From Podarcis raffonei (Eukaryota > Chordata > Lepidosauria > Squamata > Lacertidae): a stretch of DNA of 64,000 nucleotides. Under the pieces are notes generated by a model. It searched no databases, was not told where the DNA came from, and was given only the letters and a program-made list of their open reading frames with translations. A program made the translations under genes and the position numbers. Numbering within the stretch: position 1 is the stretch's first letter; each line of letters begins with the position of its first letter. The stretch is from positions 95,862,534 through 95,926,533 of the forward strand of contig NC_070606.1 of NCBI RefSeq assembly GCF_027172205.1, in the 5' to 3' direction. Shown one piece after another: positions 1 through 13,600 of the stretch.

Positions 1-524
1 CGGTCCTTACTCTCACCATACAGGGAAGGATCTCTGGGACAAAAAAGAGAAACACCCAGGCATCCCCGGGTAGAGGAAAGGGAACTCAGTGGTCATGCAG
101 CTGAAATTCTCGATTCAAGGTGGAGAGGGAGGAGGGTGGAATATTTGGTGGCGTGGGAGGGGGCGTGGGAGGGGGAGAACACTTGGGTTCCTGCAGAAGA
201 GATCAGGGAGGAGTATCTGCAGGAGGAGTTTCATCGCAGGTTCCCAAGGAAGCCCAAGCCATTAGGGAGGTTCTGGGAGGAGCAATTTGGCAACACGGAG
301 GATGAAGAAGAGTTTGTGGGATTTCCCGCCTCAGAAGCGGAGGAAGGGGAGAGATCCGAGGAAGAGGAATCTGACTGGGGAGATTGGGCAGAGGAAAGAG
401 AGAACAGCAGGTGGAGAGCGGTGTTGGAATCATCTGAGGAGGAGGATAGCTCTTTCTGGGGTTTTCCCGCTTCACCGTCCCCGGGACGGACGGGGGAGGG
501 GGAGGGGCCTGGGAGGGAGGTGGA
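1..524 (+). mobile_element. Ty3/Gypsy chromovirus, 3' end of pol with chromodomain
   Basis: Fossil LTR element, cut by the left edge. The reading frame at about 136-270 has the integrase C-terminal chromodomain pattern (YLVAWEG, ENTWVPAEEI, FHRRFP), followed by a strongly acidic tail. A purine-rich tract lies immediately before the LTR, as expected for the polypurine tract. The reading frame carries on into the LTR. Broken or whole state of the rest cannot be judged. Confidence 0.75.
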
Positions 525-961
525 TGTCAGGGAACTGACATCAGAGATTAGCGGAGAGGGAAGCCGCTCCAATGATGCAGGGGAGGGAACTAGCAAGGAG
601 AGAGAGAGAGCTTCCGCTGGGGAAGGAAACCAAGGTGACAGCAGGAAGAAAGGGGAGGCTGAGAGTACTTCGGAGGGAAGGCTCCGAGACTCTTCCAGTG
701 AGATCAGTGGGGAGAGCGCAGGACCTCCGCTTGGCAGGCCTACTCTGCGCAGAAGGCTTCCGCGCAGAGAAGCTAGGCGGAGACTGGCTGTCAATGAGTT
801 TTTATGTTGGAAGAAGTTCAGGAAACGCCCACTGACGGATTCTGCCAGTGATTAAGACAGTCGCGTTGTAAGGCGCTGTCAAAATAGGGAAAGGTTTAGC
901 TATACAACCCACTTGGAGCAGCAAGGAGTTTTACGCATAAGCAACCCCAATTCCCATTACA
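525..961 (+). mobile_element. 3' LTR of the chromovirus
   Basis: 437 bp beginning TGTCAGGGAACTG and ending CCCATTACA (TG...CA). It matches in length and content the solo LTR at 12101-12538, which sets the boundaries. A reading frame entering from pol ends inside it near 855. Confidence 0.75.
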
Positions 962-962
962 T

Positions 963-982
963 AACCTGAGGTACCACTGTAA
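963..982 (+). repeat. End fragment of a Tc1/mariner-type miniature element
   Basis: Reads AACCTGAGGTACCACTGTA, the terminal inverted repeat seen at the right end of the 242-bp elements elsewhere in the window. It lies directly after the LTR, so the retroelement may have landed in such an element. Only this tip is visible. Confidence 0.4.
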
Positions 983-1428
983 TTATTTGTATAAAAAGGT
1001 TAAGAGATGTTTGGAAGTAAGCAATGAGGATGTCTACTGAATTTCTGCAGGAACAATACTTTACAGCACGTGGCAGATGATGTTAAACACCCAGCTCCTG
1101 ACAGATACAGGACAAAAATACTCCTTTGTTCTTTGAAAATGGAAAACTGGCACATACCCCAATCTCCTATAGAGGTCAGAATGAAAGAAGTAGAAAGCAG
1201 GATGATTTCATTGCAGACTCAGTTCTGAGTGTGGTTTCAGACCAGGCTAAATTACATCCCATGAAAAGATGTAGGGTAGCTTTAGCCTAAACATTCCCAG
1301 CAGTGCTACTCCTGCCAGAAGGATGTTATTTCTGCTCTGCCTCCCTTGCTGCTGCTGTTGTCATTCCCTGGAATCTCCCCCATAAGCATGCCTACAAATC
1401 ACAACATAGCTTGGACATTGGCATTTAC

Positions 1429-1570
1429 CTGCACCAAATGGCAGGTATTCTTCTCTAGCCACATATTGTCCGTTCTTGTCCAAAAAATGATTTGGGTTGA
1501 ACTCTGTTGGCTTCTCCCATCGTGTTGGATCAAGAAGAACAGAACGCAGATCAGGAATAATAGTAGTCCC
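1429..1570 (-). CDS. CYP2 locus 1, exon 8
   Basis: 142 nt, canonical size. Encodes [20 protein letters not shown], then [14 protein letters not shown] and ends LPFGAG in phase 1, just before the heme-binding Cys that the next exon supplies. Acceptor TTGCAG, donor GTAAAT. I saw no exon 9 between position 1 and here. Confidence 0.95.
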
Positions 1571-2386
1571 CTGCAAAGAAGAAACAATTGAAAGGGAATG
1601 CACTCAGAACACTGGATTGTCCTTCACTACCCTAGGGCTAATATTTGTGAAATTCAAACTGAATTTAAACTGGGTGGGGTTTTTGTGGGGGGAGTGGCAT
1701 TTACCAGTGGCCAGATTCATCTCCAACTTTTTTCCATTTAAAAGCTGCCTGTATGGGCAGGGGAAAGGACGGTCTCGTTCTCTCCATCCGTCTTTTAAAA
1801 GGGAAGACCCAAAACCAGAGGAAGACTGCTGGTCACCATATTTTCCCCTTCTTGATACATGAATAATAGAATTCTAGAGCTGGAAGGACTCCAAAGGACA
1901 TCAAGTCCAATCACCTGCGATACAGGAATCTCAACTAAAGCTTAAATTACAGAAGACCATCCAACCTCTGCTTTGAAATCTCCAATGAAGGAAAGTCCAC
2001 AACAGCTCTGTCAGAACCTGAAGCCATTGGTTTAGGTCCTGCCCTCTAGAGCAGGAGAAAACATGCTTTCTCTATTTTCCATGTGATAGTCCTTCAGATA
2101 GTTGAAGATGACTATCATATCTCCTCTCAGTTTCCTTTCTCCCAGGCTTTAGCATAACCAGCTTCCTCAATCATTCCTCATAAAGCTTAATTTCCATACC
2201 CTTTATACTCTTGCACACCCTCCTCTGCACACGTTCCAGCTTGTCAATATCCTTCTTAAACTGTGGTACCTAGAACTGGACACAGGACTCCACATATGGT
2301 CTGACCAAAGTAGAATAGAGCAGTACTATTACTTCCCTTGCTCTGGACACTATACTTCTGTTGGTGCAGCCTTGTATAGCATTAGC

Positions 2387-2437
<51 letters not shown>

Positions 2438-5400
2438 GCTGCATCAGTGGCGTAGCGTGGGTTGTGAGCACCCGGGGCAAGGCAAGTAATTTGCGCCCCC
2501 AACCCGTGGATTTGCGCCCCCTAACCCGTGGATTTGCCCTAGCCCCAGATGTTGCGCCCGGTGCGGCCGGCCCCCCCTGCACCCCCCACGCTACGCCACT
2601 GTGCTGCATCACACTGTTGACACTATACTCCTGACAAAAAAAAAGCACTAGCCAATGGTGAAACAAGTCTGCAGATGGAACTCCTGCTCTTGTGTGGTTT
2701 TCTTGCTCTTCGGGTTTTAGACAACACAAGCTCCTGAATGGCTGCCTGCAACACTGCTGCAGCCCAGTGATTCTGTTTGGTCTTGGGATACAGGAGTGCA
2801 GTTGTATCATGCTTCTATACCTTGGGAATGAGGAAACCACAAATCTTCACATCCTCTGTACATTGCCTGATAACCCCAAAAAGTAAGGCATATTTAAAGC
2901 GCTGTGTTTCATGAATCACAGCATTGATGTAGGGCAATTTCTTCTTATCTTGATAGCTGATTGAGTGAGCAGAACCTATGACATCTTCTATCTCCTTGTA
3001 GGCTTTATCTGAAGAGAATAATAAAAACATATGGTTTATTTTGAATATTGCATTTTTTTCCCCAGATGGACATTTATTTCCCATGAACTTATTCCATAAG
3101 ATTCTGTGAATGAGTCCCTGTTCCTTACATTTATAGCCCAACTATTCCTCCAAGGAGCTCATGTCAATGTACATGGTTCTTCTCTACTCTAGATCCCAGG
3201 GGTGAAAAAGGGGAAAGTGAATCTCCTCTCAGCTGTTTCCGGTTACTAGAGCTGGCTGAAGGGCTATGATCCAAGGCTGTTACGAAAAAGGAGCAATGCT
3301 GAGTGCTCCAGATGGCTGGAAAGCCAAACAGGATGTTGACGTTATGGGACTGTACCGTGGGAACAAAGGAACAGTCTATTCACACCACTGAGCACTGGAT
3401 GTTAGCTCAGAGTGTCACCTGACTTGTACTGGAAGTACATGGGAGGAGTTATTCTCTCTCTGCTGTTGATGTTAAGAGAGTGCAGACACGTTTTCTCTGT
3501 ACTGCTGGAAAGACAGAAATAAAGGCATGTAAATACATTTCTGTCTGTCTCTCTCCCCTCCCTGGGGATGGCAGGGGAGGAGTGGTGTGTTCTTCTCACG
3601 TTTGAGGAGGATCGCCGATAGAGATCTCGCCTTGTCTTGCCGGGAGTCGCTGACGGGGGAGGTCAACAAGGAACTCAAGCCGGGCACCTGGAGAGTGGCC
3701 AATTCCTCTGACTGAAGGCTTGATTCCGACATGTTTTACACTTAAAAACAAACAAACATATCCTCCACCCCACAATATTTCCTACTTTGTTTCACTAATC
3801 CTCTTTTCCTTACTTGATCTTGGCAAACATCAATCAGGGAAAGGGCTCAGGCACTTATTTCACAGCAGAGGCAATGATGGCATCTGCTGGGGACCTCTTG
3901 GCCAGTCCTCTGCATGGGATCCAACTGTTAGAGGTTGAGGTCCCTTTGCTCTCCCCCCTAAAATATTTGAGGGGCCCGGACCAACCCAAAGTTGATGGAT
4001 GTTACCATCCAAATGTGGACTGGGGCTTACCTGCCCCCCAATAATTTATTTGATTTGGCACCCCTGCCTCTTTATATCAAATAAATGAGCTTCTCTCAAA
4101 GAGAAAATCACCCGCTAAGCTGTGCAGAGGAAAAGGTGGCTTCATTGGCTATGTGTTAAACTGCCATTTATATTTCAAAAGATTCCAAAGTCCTTTTATC
4201 ATGGCCAAAGAAAATGCAAAGAGGGAGGGAGTGAGCCCAGCAGAACTCTTCCAGGCTGAATGTTGAGCAAAGGGGAAGAGAGAAAATAAGAAAACAGGAG
4301 GCTTGTTACTGAAGTCATAATCTGTGCATTGGTTAACATTTCATATTTGTTGCAGAGGTTTAGAAGGGGTATGGCTTGCGGGCTGTCATGAAGGTACCTG
4401 GACTTCAGGATTCATCATTATACCCCTGGCAAAAACAATGACCTCTTTATGCATCTTTCTCTCCCTTCCTTTGGCCATGCCGTTTCCCAATCTTCAAATT
4501 GTCTTCCCTCTATTTGCACAGCCATTCCTCTCCTTCAGAAAAACTTTCATTGACTCACTTAGCTTCATCCACTACCCACAACCGCCTCCTGTTCCAACTT
4601 TCTTACACATTCAGACCCTCCATCTCTTCCTGTCCCAGTAATAATAGATTGGAAGCTTCCTATGGGGACAGGGCATTTAGGGCACTTTACATTTCTGCTT
4701 CTGTTGACCTTGATTTTAGGTTCCAGAAACTATGTAGGAAAATGTTGGTGGGGAAAAGGGTTCTTTCTAGATGAGTAAGTCAAAAGTATTTAACTTATTT
4801 TGATAACCCTTTGTCTTCCAAAACTTATATAATAAACTCACTTACTTTTAACTATTTCCATTCCTTTAAGTTCCTTATTTTAGCACCTCATTAGATATGA
4901 ATGAAACCTTTAAAGAATTACAGTCCACTGTCAAGAGGTCAAGAGAAGCCCAGGCTCCCATAGCTCCCTCTCTCACCTTGGATATCTGGATGACTTGCCA
5001 GGAGGAGAAGCGCCCATTTCAGAGAAACGTTGGTTGTGTCTGACCCTGCTACAAAGAGGTCAAAGATACACTGAGCCATGTTTTCTTCATCATAGTTAGA
5101 CTCTGGGTCATTCCTGTTCTGATGTTGAAAATAGGGAAGGTGACATGTCATTTACATGCATTACAACCTGTCCTTCAGCACTTACTTTATCTACTTTCAC
5201 CCACTTATTACCATACCACCTTGTTGTTGTTTAGTCGTTTAGTCGTGTCCGACTCTTCGTGACCCCATGGACCAGAGCACGCCAGGCACTCCTGTCTTCC
5301 ACTGCCTCCCGCAGTTTGGTCAGACTCATGTTCGTAGCTTCGAGAACACTGTCCAACCATCTCGTCCTCTGTCGTCCCCTTCTTCTTGTGCCCTCCATCT

Positions 5401-7635
5401 TTCCCAACATCAGGGTCTTTTCCAGGGAGTCTTCTCTTCTCATGAGGTGGCCAAAGTATTGGAGCCTGAGCTTCAGCTTCACGATCTGTCCTTCCAGTGA
5501 GCACCATACCACCAGGAAATGCTTAATAAGGGGTCAAGGGACCCATCACACCACCTGAAGTGACATGGGAAGCTGCCACCACCACTGCCCTGATGATGAT
5601 GCTTCCTCCCTTACCTGCATTGCACAGCAGTGCCTGCAAAGTGACAGCAGCAACAGTGGTATCCAGTAAGATCCTGTGAGATTTTGATGAAATCTCAGCG
5701 AAGCTGCCACCACTGCCAGCACTGCTTCTTCATCAGTGGTGGACTACCGTATTTTTCGCTCCATAAGACACACTTTTTTCCTCTTAAAAAGTAAGGGGGA
5801 ATGTCTGTGCATCTTAGGGAGCGGATGTGTGGTCCCTGGAGCCAAATTGCCGGAGTGCAGCATGCTCCTGGGCTGCTCTTTGGCGGTGGGGGGGGGAACC
5901 GCGCTGCTCTGCCGGCAGCCTCCACTTCCCCCTGCAGCCCCAGGAAGCTTTGGGAGGCTTTGCGTTGCTTTCGCTGAAGCCAGAACAGCAAGAGGGATAG
6001 CCGTGCAAAGGCTCTTCAACAACATCTGATTCGGAATATATTTTTTCTTGTTTTCCTTAGGTGCATCTTATGGTCGGGTGCGTCTTATAGAGCGAAAAAT
6101 ACAGTAGGTGGTGCATCAACAGGGATGTCTCCTGTTGACACTCCACTGCCCAAGGCTGTTAGCAATTTCACCCCTCCCAACCTTCTTTTTAAACCTCATT
6201 CGAACAGTTTGTTATAATACTGTTGTTGTTGTTGTTTTAAAATAAACATTTTAAAAGCCTTAGCCCCACCCACTAAATTGCTTCATAGATGTGTCCGGAA
6301 CAGCTGGTCCCCGGGGTGGCCTACAGAAAATTGGCCTGAATTGAGAGCCACAGATTGAGGCCACAAGGCACACAGGGGGGATTGTATACATTCCTGCAAA
6401 AGATAGCATGAGTTAGAACTATAGAACCAACATATCCTCCACTGAAGAAAAGTGAGATAAAAAATGAAACCAGTGAAACCATTGAACCAGTAGAGCTTTC
6501 CTGTTGTCTCTGCCCATGTTTGAATGCGAGATAAACACCAATCCAGAATAATTTATGCACAGAAGCAATGCTCCAAAGGGAAGACCCCTTACTTGACACA
6601 CACAAATTTCTACTCATTCACACTCACATTTAGGGTTATGGAAATACCTGGCATTTCCTACCTATTTCAATAGATGTTTATGGATGGAAGTCAACCTACT
6701 TTAGCAACTAAAATGACTATGAGGGAAATTTGGTGAAACTCAATGTGCTTTTCAGCTGAGATTCAGAATAAAAACATTGGTGTTTTGGCAAGACGTTAGT
6801 ATTCACATGTAGGACGGAATATAACGATTCTTTGGATGAGCAGGATTCAGTTTCAAAGCAGGTACTTACTTTTTCCATCTCAAGTAGATAGAAATCAATG
6901 AAATCCTGTGGTTCATGCAGAGCCAGATTCTCTTTATGCTTCGCTATCTCCTCCTTTGCAAATGAAACTACCATCTCCATGCAGGAGAAGGCCTTCTTGT
7001 GGGGCCCTGGGAGATGTTTCATGAGCCATGGGAGTGCTTCATACAACTAAAGGAAAGATAGCAAAAATGCTGTCATTACCATGAGGAAGCTTGGTCACAT
7101 GTTTCATGTTTTGGATTAGCACTTTAATAATCTGCATAATCCTTCAGGGCTAGCATATTACTTTGAGTCTAACTGAGAAGAAGGAAGGTGTTTGCAGCTT
7201 CTCCTGAATCTCACAACAACTGCTTCTGGGAATTCTCCCTAGCTGAAAATGTGAAAGAAAAACATTGCTCAATATATTTTCCAGCTCCCAGACTTCATTC
7301 CAAAACTGGGAATAATCCCAGGACTCCTCCTGGAACAAGTGAGTGGTCTTTTTGCAGGAGGTGGGGATGGGTGGAGAATATGGCGGGGGGATGGGAGACA
7401 TTCAAGTCAGTTGACATTTAAACATGAATTTGTCTAATACGCAAATTCAAACACAGCCATCCTTTGAAATGTGCACTTCTGCAATTTTTATTATTACTTA
7501 TTTTATTTATTAAATTCCCCAGTTGCCCTGTCAAATAATGCCCACCTTTCCTCTACAAAACATCTTTTAAAAAGAAAACTTGTCCTTTTTTCCTATTTTC
7601 TGCATTAAAGATCAATTGCATACCTTTTCTGAATA

Positions 7636-7679
<44 letters not shown>

Positions 7680-10600
7680 TTAAACAACAACAAAAAAGTT
7701 GTACATTTATCTTGTTTGTGACAAGGGAAACAAAGTTCACAACAACAACAAAACAAAAAACCCCCAAAACTCATATATTCTGACAACAACTGTTCTTAAG
7801 ATATGTTTTAAAAACTTCCCAGTTTGCAATACAATGGTACCTCTGGTTACGAACGTAACCCGTTCCGGAGGTCCATTCTTAAGCTGAAACCGTTCTTATC
7901 CTGAGGTGCAATTTTGCTAATGGCACCTCCCACTGTGCACACGCCTCTGACGCACGACTTCCACTTGCATCCTGGGGCAAAGTTCACAACCAGGAGCAAC
8001 TACTTCCGGGTTAGAGGAGTTCATAACCTGAAGCGTGCGTAACCAGGAGCATTCATAACCAGAGTTACCACTGTAAATACTTGTTTTGAATTATCTTTCA
8101 TTTTTCGGTTAATTTGGCTAGCATATTCAACTAATTTTTGTAACCATTCTGACCTGAAAGGGATTTTATCACTCTTCCAGTTAGTCGCCATTAGGATTCT
8201 CGTGGCGACAGTGGCATATAATTAGATTTAAACCTAATCTATCTTCTCCAACACTCTATCCTCTATCATAATGGATTCCAGAAGGCTGAATGGGGGCCCT
8301 AAGATCCTTGGGAGACCTCTCTGGCTCAGTAGGAATGAAAATGTCTACTCACAGAATGCTGGATGCTGCCTTGAAATTTTAGGACAAAATCTATGGCTTC
8401 TATCAGCTTCCGGAACTTTTCATCTTCAAGAGCAAACCGGTACCCAAAAACTACAGAACATATCACGTTGGAGACTGAATTAGTGATGGGCATGGAGGGG
8501 TCAAGTGGTTGTCCTGCAAAATAAAGTTATACCAATGTGAGTTCAGCTGCTCCTGTTCATGCTGAGAGTGGGATTTTATGATGGTCAAGAGAAACCTGCT
8601 GTGATCTCCAGCACAATGGGGCAGTGTGTCTCACAGAAGGTTTGGTGGTTCAAGTCCAACCCAGGGACAGCTGTGGTCAGGATTCCTGTATTGCAGGGGA
8701 TTTGACTAGATGACTCTCTGGGTCCCTTCCAAGTCTACCATTCTGTGATTCTAAAGCATATTACATTCCTTTCCAAAATGGACAGAGGCAGTACACATAG
8801 ATTTCTGCAGACTGGAAAATAAGAAAACCCATCACCATCACCTAGGATCATGTACCCTTTGAACTTGCAATGACCTCCACAAGCTGATGGGCCTCCTCTG
8901 CTATTTGGTGCTCCATGCCTTTCTTCCCCAGTCCCAGCTTCCGCATAGTAACCACTCCAAGCCGTCTCTGTTGCTTCCAGACGTGATCATTTGAGAATAT
9001 AATACCTATGGGAAATTATTGAGAAATTATTATTTACAGAAATTAATGTAAATAACTAAGTTGCCAGCCTGGAAGAAACTATGTTCACTGAAGTTCATGT
9101 CCTTGAATTTAATAACTACTTGGTCTCTCTGAAGCAAAGAATTAGAAGATGATGCAGAATCCGTCTCAGAGTATTATATGGGAATCTCTACGATATTGGC
9201 GTAACAGAACCTCACTTTCTATTGCCTTTTGTCATTCAGAAATTCATTATTCATTATTGTGTGATAACAGAACAGAAATCAGGTGGTCCCAGTAGTCCCT
9301 GCACTTTACAGTATCAGAAAAATGTGAGATCTCCAGATATGTGATATCTACGATGGGGGATTTTGTCTAGCGTTTAAAATTATGGAAAACTCAGGTGATA
9401 CCTGCAAGTTCAGTCTTTGTTGCACAAACAACCAGTGTTGATAAAGATAAACTGAACTCCTTTTGTGGCATTAGCTATCCCTCCCAATGTGGTGTCATCT
9501 GCAAATTTGATGAGCATCCTTTCAATTCCTCCATCCAAGTCATTTATAAAGACATTGAACAACAACATGCCCAGGTAAGAACCTTGCAGCACCCCCTTGT
9601 CCTCCTTTCCAAAATGATGAGGAACTATTAATGAATTTGGGTTCTGTCAGTCATCCAGCTACAAATCCACCTAACAAGTACCTCATTCATCCCATATTTT
9701 AGCAACTTCCTTGCAATAATATAATGGGGGGTTTTGTCTTTGACTTCTGGGAAATGAAATTGCCAGTGAGGCAATGGAGGAATTTGCCGGACCTTACATT
9801 CTTGGCAGAGTTTGAGTTCCAACAGATATCAGGGAAATTGAAGTCTCCCATGACTCTCCTTTTTTGAATGTTTGGTATTCTGTTCTAGGGAGGCAGCATC
9901 TAAGTCTTCAGTCTGGTTTGGCAGTCTATAGCAGAGTCCCACAGTAAGGTCACTGATGTTTCCCTCATATACAGTTTTTACCCATATGGTCTCAATCTAC
10001 TTTCCTTGCTCAAGGTCTCTTCAACAGGTGTATACTTTGTATTGTTTTTCACTCATATTTAGTTGTTGTTTCTGCACTGTTTTAAAACCATTTTAGCTGT
10101 TTTTATATGTCTATATGTTGCTGTGAGACATTCAAGCAGAAGGCAATTGATAAATTAATAAGTGACGATGATGGTGACTGCCCACTGGGTCTACCCTAAG
10201 TAGGATTATTGTTCAGTACCACCAAACTTGCCAACAAAGGTCCGTATAGTAAAAGCTATGGTTTTCCCAGTAGTAATGTATGGAAGTGAGAGCTGGACCA
10301 TAAAGAAGGCTGATCGAAGAAGAATTGATGCTTTTGATGGTATCTGCAGGAGGCCCTCACCCACAGAGTCTGGTTATTGACTAGGTATATAAGGAATGAG
10401 ATAATCTTTTAAGCATCTTGATCCCAAGTTGTATATGCCTTTATACACCAAAACCAACATCATGAAATTATTCTGTGAGCCACCCCAATATTTTGTGATG
10501 AAGGGCGGTGTATAAATTTAATAAATAAAATAAAATAAACCCAGTAGCTAATTGGCAGCCAGTGGAATTCTTTCAACAGTGGCGTAACATGTTGGCTGTT

Positions 10601-13600
10601 CCTGCCCCCATGAGCAGTTGACCCATTGCATTATTCATCAGCTGCAGCTTCTGGACTAATCGCAAGGGCAGTCCCAAAAAACAAACATTGCAGTAATCCA
10701 ACCTGAAGGTTACTAGTGCATGAATGGCAGTAGTTAGGCTATCCATAAAACACTTGCTAGAGGATTGGGTTGCATCTAGGTAAGTTTTACTCACAGAAGA
10801 CTCATGGAAATTAATAGACCTTCATTAGCCATGCACATTAATTACAATGGGTCTACTGTAGGACTAGCATTGGCTCCAACAACCCATTTCCTGCAGTTAA
10901 TAGAGAAGCTTTGTTCTGTTTATCCAGACAGTCATTTAAATTTTTCTCTGGGGCAAATACCAGTAGATTGTCTCATTCTTCACTACTCACCCTTTCCTTT
11001 TGTGTTAAAGAAAGACGACACTGGTCGCTCGTCAAATTGTTCAGAGTGGTCAATGAGAGCTTCTTTCACTGCTTGGAATCCAGACAGGACTACAAAGGGT
11101 ATATGTCCCGTCCACATGGTGTAAACGTTTCCATATTGCTTTGCCATCTACCATTTGGGTCAAAAGAGAGGAGAGGAACGTTATGTTCAAAGTAAACAGG
11201 TAAGTATTTCAACTTAACACATGAGCTCCAGGCTTCCTTACCTCTACAGCTTCTCACAGCTTCTTTTGCCAACATCTCCCTCCCTCCCTCCCCCCCTTCC
11301 TTCCTTCCCAACCCATTTGTTTTACTCTCTCTTGAACATTTTGTGCAGGGATGTGGAAACTGGAGCCCACCAGTGATTGTAGAACTGCAACTCCCTGCCC
11401 ATTGGCCATGATGGTTGGAGCAGATGGGCATTGTAGTCTGGAGGGCACCAGGTTGGCATAAACTGGGCTAGAGCATTGGGTCAGGTTTCTGACCCACGGT
11501 GGGTCACAGCAGGAGCATCACCACCAGACAAATATATGGTAAGGAATTAAAAAGAGGTCTCCCAAATATATCTCTGGGCTAGAGATTATTACCAATTTCA
11601 GATGTTTTAAAAGTTATGTTCTTATCTGATGGCTGAGTAGTCTTATATTCTTTGAATTGTTTTCTCTGGAAAAAAATGGCTTATAAATGGATTAAATAAA
11701 CAAATAAATAAAAGAAAATATGGACTGACAAGGAGTGAATTCTTGCGGAGAAGGCAATGGAAAACTACCTGTTTTGATTTTCTATTGCTTAGATTGCTGC
11801 AATGTGTTATATATAGGGCTGCATCTAACAATGGTTCAGAAATTTCAGATAGTGCAGAATTCAGTGGCCAGGTTGCTCATCAGGAGAAGACTGTTTGAGC
11901 ATATTACACTGATTCTGCTCTGACTGCATTGGCTACCAATTAGTTTCTGGGCCCAATTAAAAGTATTGGTTTTGATCTACAAAGCCTTAGGATCTCAATA
12001 CCTCAAGGACTGCCTCTCCCCATATCATCTGATCAGGACCCTGCAATCATCATCTGGGGCTCATCTTTGTGTGCTTCCTCTACAAGAGGTCCAGGGGATG
12101 TGTCAGGGAACTGCCATCGGAGCCAAGAGTGGAGGTAAGACTCCCCAACGATGCAGGAGAAGGGACCAGCAGGGAGAGAGAGAACACTTCCTTTGGGGAA
12201 GGAAATGGGCATGACACCAGGAAGAGAGGGGAGGAGGGAAGGACTTCGGAGAGATGGCTCCAAGACTCTTCCACAGAGACCAGCGGGGAGAGCCTAGGAC
12301 CTCCGCTGGCCACGCCCACTCTGCGCAGAAGACTTCCACGCAGGGAATTTAGGCGGAGACTTGGCGTCAAGCAGCTTTTATGTTGGAAGAAGTTTAGGAA
12401 ACACCCACTGAAAGATTCTGCCAGTGACTGACACAGCCACGGAGAAGGTGCTGTCCAGCCAGGGGAAAGGTTTAGCCAGACAACGTTGCCTAGAGCAGCA
12501 GCCCCCTTACGCACGAGCAACCCCCAATTCCCTTTACAGGATGGCAACACAAAAACTGGCATTTTCTGTAGTCTCTCCTTTTTGTGGAATGTTCTCCCAA
12601 GGGAGGTTCAGCTGATGCCTTCATTATACATTTTTAGGTGTTTAAGACGAAACTGTTGCTCTTCAACCAGACCTCTTGCTGATTAACATCTTATACCTTT
12701 TCAAAATTTGTTTGTGGGAAGGGTTACTGGTTTGTTAGTTTTTTGTTCTTGTTTTTATGGTGTGTTTTATGTATGTTGTATTCTGTTGTTGTTGTTTAGT
12801 CATTTAGTCATGTCCAACTCTTCGTGACCCCATGGACCAGAGCACTCCAGGCACTCCTGTCTTCCACTGCCTCCTGCAGTTTGGTCAAACTCATGCTGGT
12901 AGCTTCAAGAACCCTGTCCAACCATCTCGTCCTCTGCCATCCCCTTCTCCTTGTGCCCTCAATATGGAGCAGGAATCGGCAAGCCACTCCAGTATCCCTG
13001 CCAAGAAAACTCCATGGACAAAGACAACAGGCATGTTGTATTCTAACTTATAGAAAACACCTGAAGGCAGCCTTGTATTGGGAAGTCTTTAACATTTGAC
13101 GTTGTATTATGTTTTTATATTCTGCTGGAAGCCACCCAGAGTGGCTGGGGATACCTAGCCAGATGGGTGGGGTATAAATAATAAAATTATTATTAATTAT
13201 TATTATTGTTATTAGGTTGTGAGCTGCCCTGAGCTGTGGATTAAGGGTGATATTTATAAACTTAATGACTAATAATAGCCACATGTGAGCGACAAGCTCC
13301 TTCATTTTCTTGGAAAGAGATGATGAGCTTCTACTTCATTGCCAAGGGAACGTTGTGCCCATTAATCTGTTGGAAGGCGGGAGGTTCCCAGCATTCTAGG
13401 TCATAGGCAGAATACAATGGAAGAGAAGGAAGACAAATTCCAGAGCTTATCATAATAAGCTGTTTGATTAGCTCAGCTTTTATTTTGCAAGATGTGTTTC
13501 AGAGATAAGCCTCCTTAATCCTACAAGAAATCAGAAACATGCCAAAAAGTTGTTGCATTTTCTATATGGCAAGTGTTGAATTGTAAATGGTAGCAAGATC

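Larger units (their letters stand above)
11735..13205 (+). mobile_element. L2 LINE, interrupted by a solo LTR and a Bov-B
   Basis: Frames with [27 protein letters not shown] and [20 protein letters not shown], then [11 protein letters not shown], then [13 protein letters not shown] and a 3' tail (GAGTGGCTGGGGA, GGGGTATAAATAATAAA) give the L2 C-terminal order. Sequence resumes on the far side of each insertion with duplicated target bases. Confidence 0.85.

Noticed and set aside
231-794. 187-residue minus-strand Ser/Pro-rich frame
   Set aside because: Shadow of the acidic plus-strand frame; codon-complement composition explains the Ser/Leu/Pro content.
136-855. 239-residue acidic frame as a host gene
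   Set aside because: It begins with a Gypsy integrase chromodomain, runs into an LTR and part of it recurs in the solo LTR at 12.1 kb.
1-1428. CYP2 exon 9 at the left end
   Set aside because: No heme-loop motif (F-x-x-G-x-R-x-C-x-G) or C-terminal CYP2 sequence on the minus strand; the space is taken by a chromovirus end and unassigned intron.
2382-2840. 152-residue minus frame ending in poly-Asn
   Set aside because: Spans an (ATT)n repeat and a hAT miniature element; overlaps the CYP2 exon 7 boundary out of frame.
7580-7789. Tyr-Ile repeat proteins on both strands
   Set aside because: Translation of a (TA)n microsatellite.
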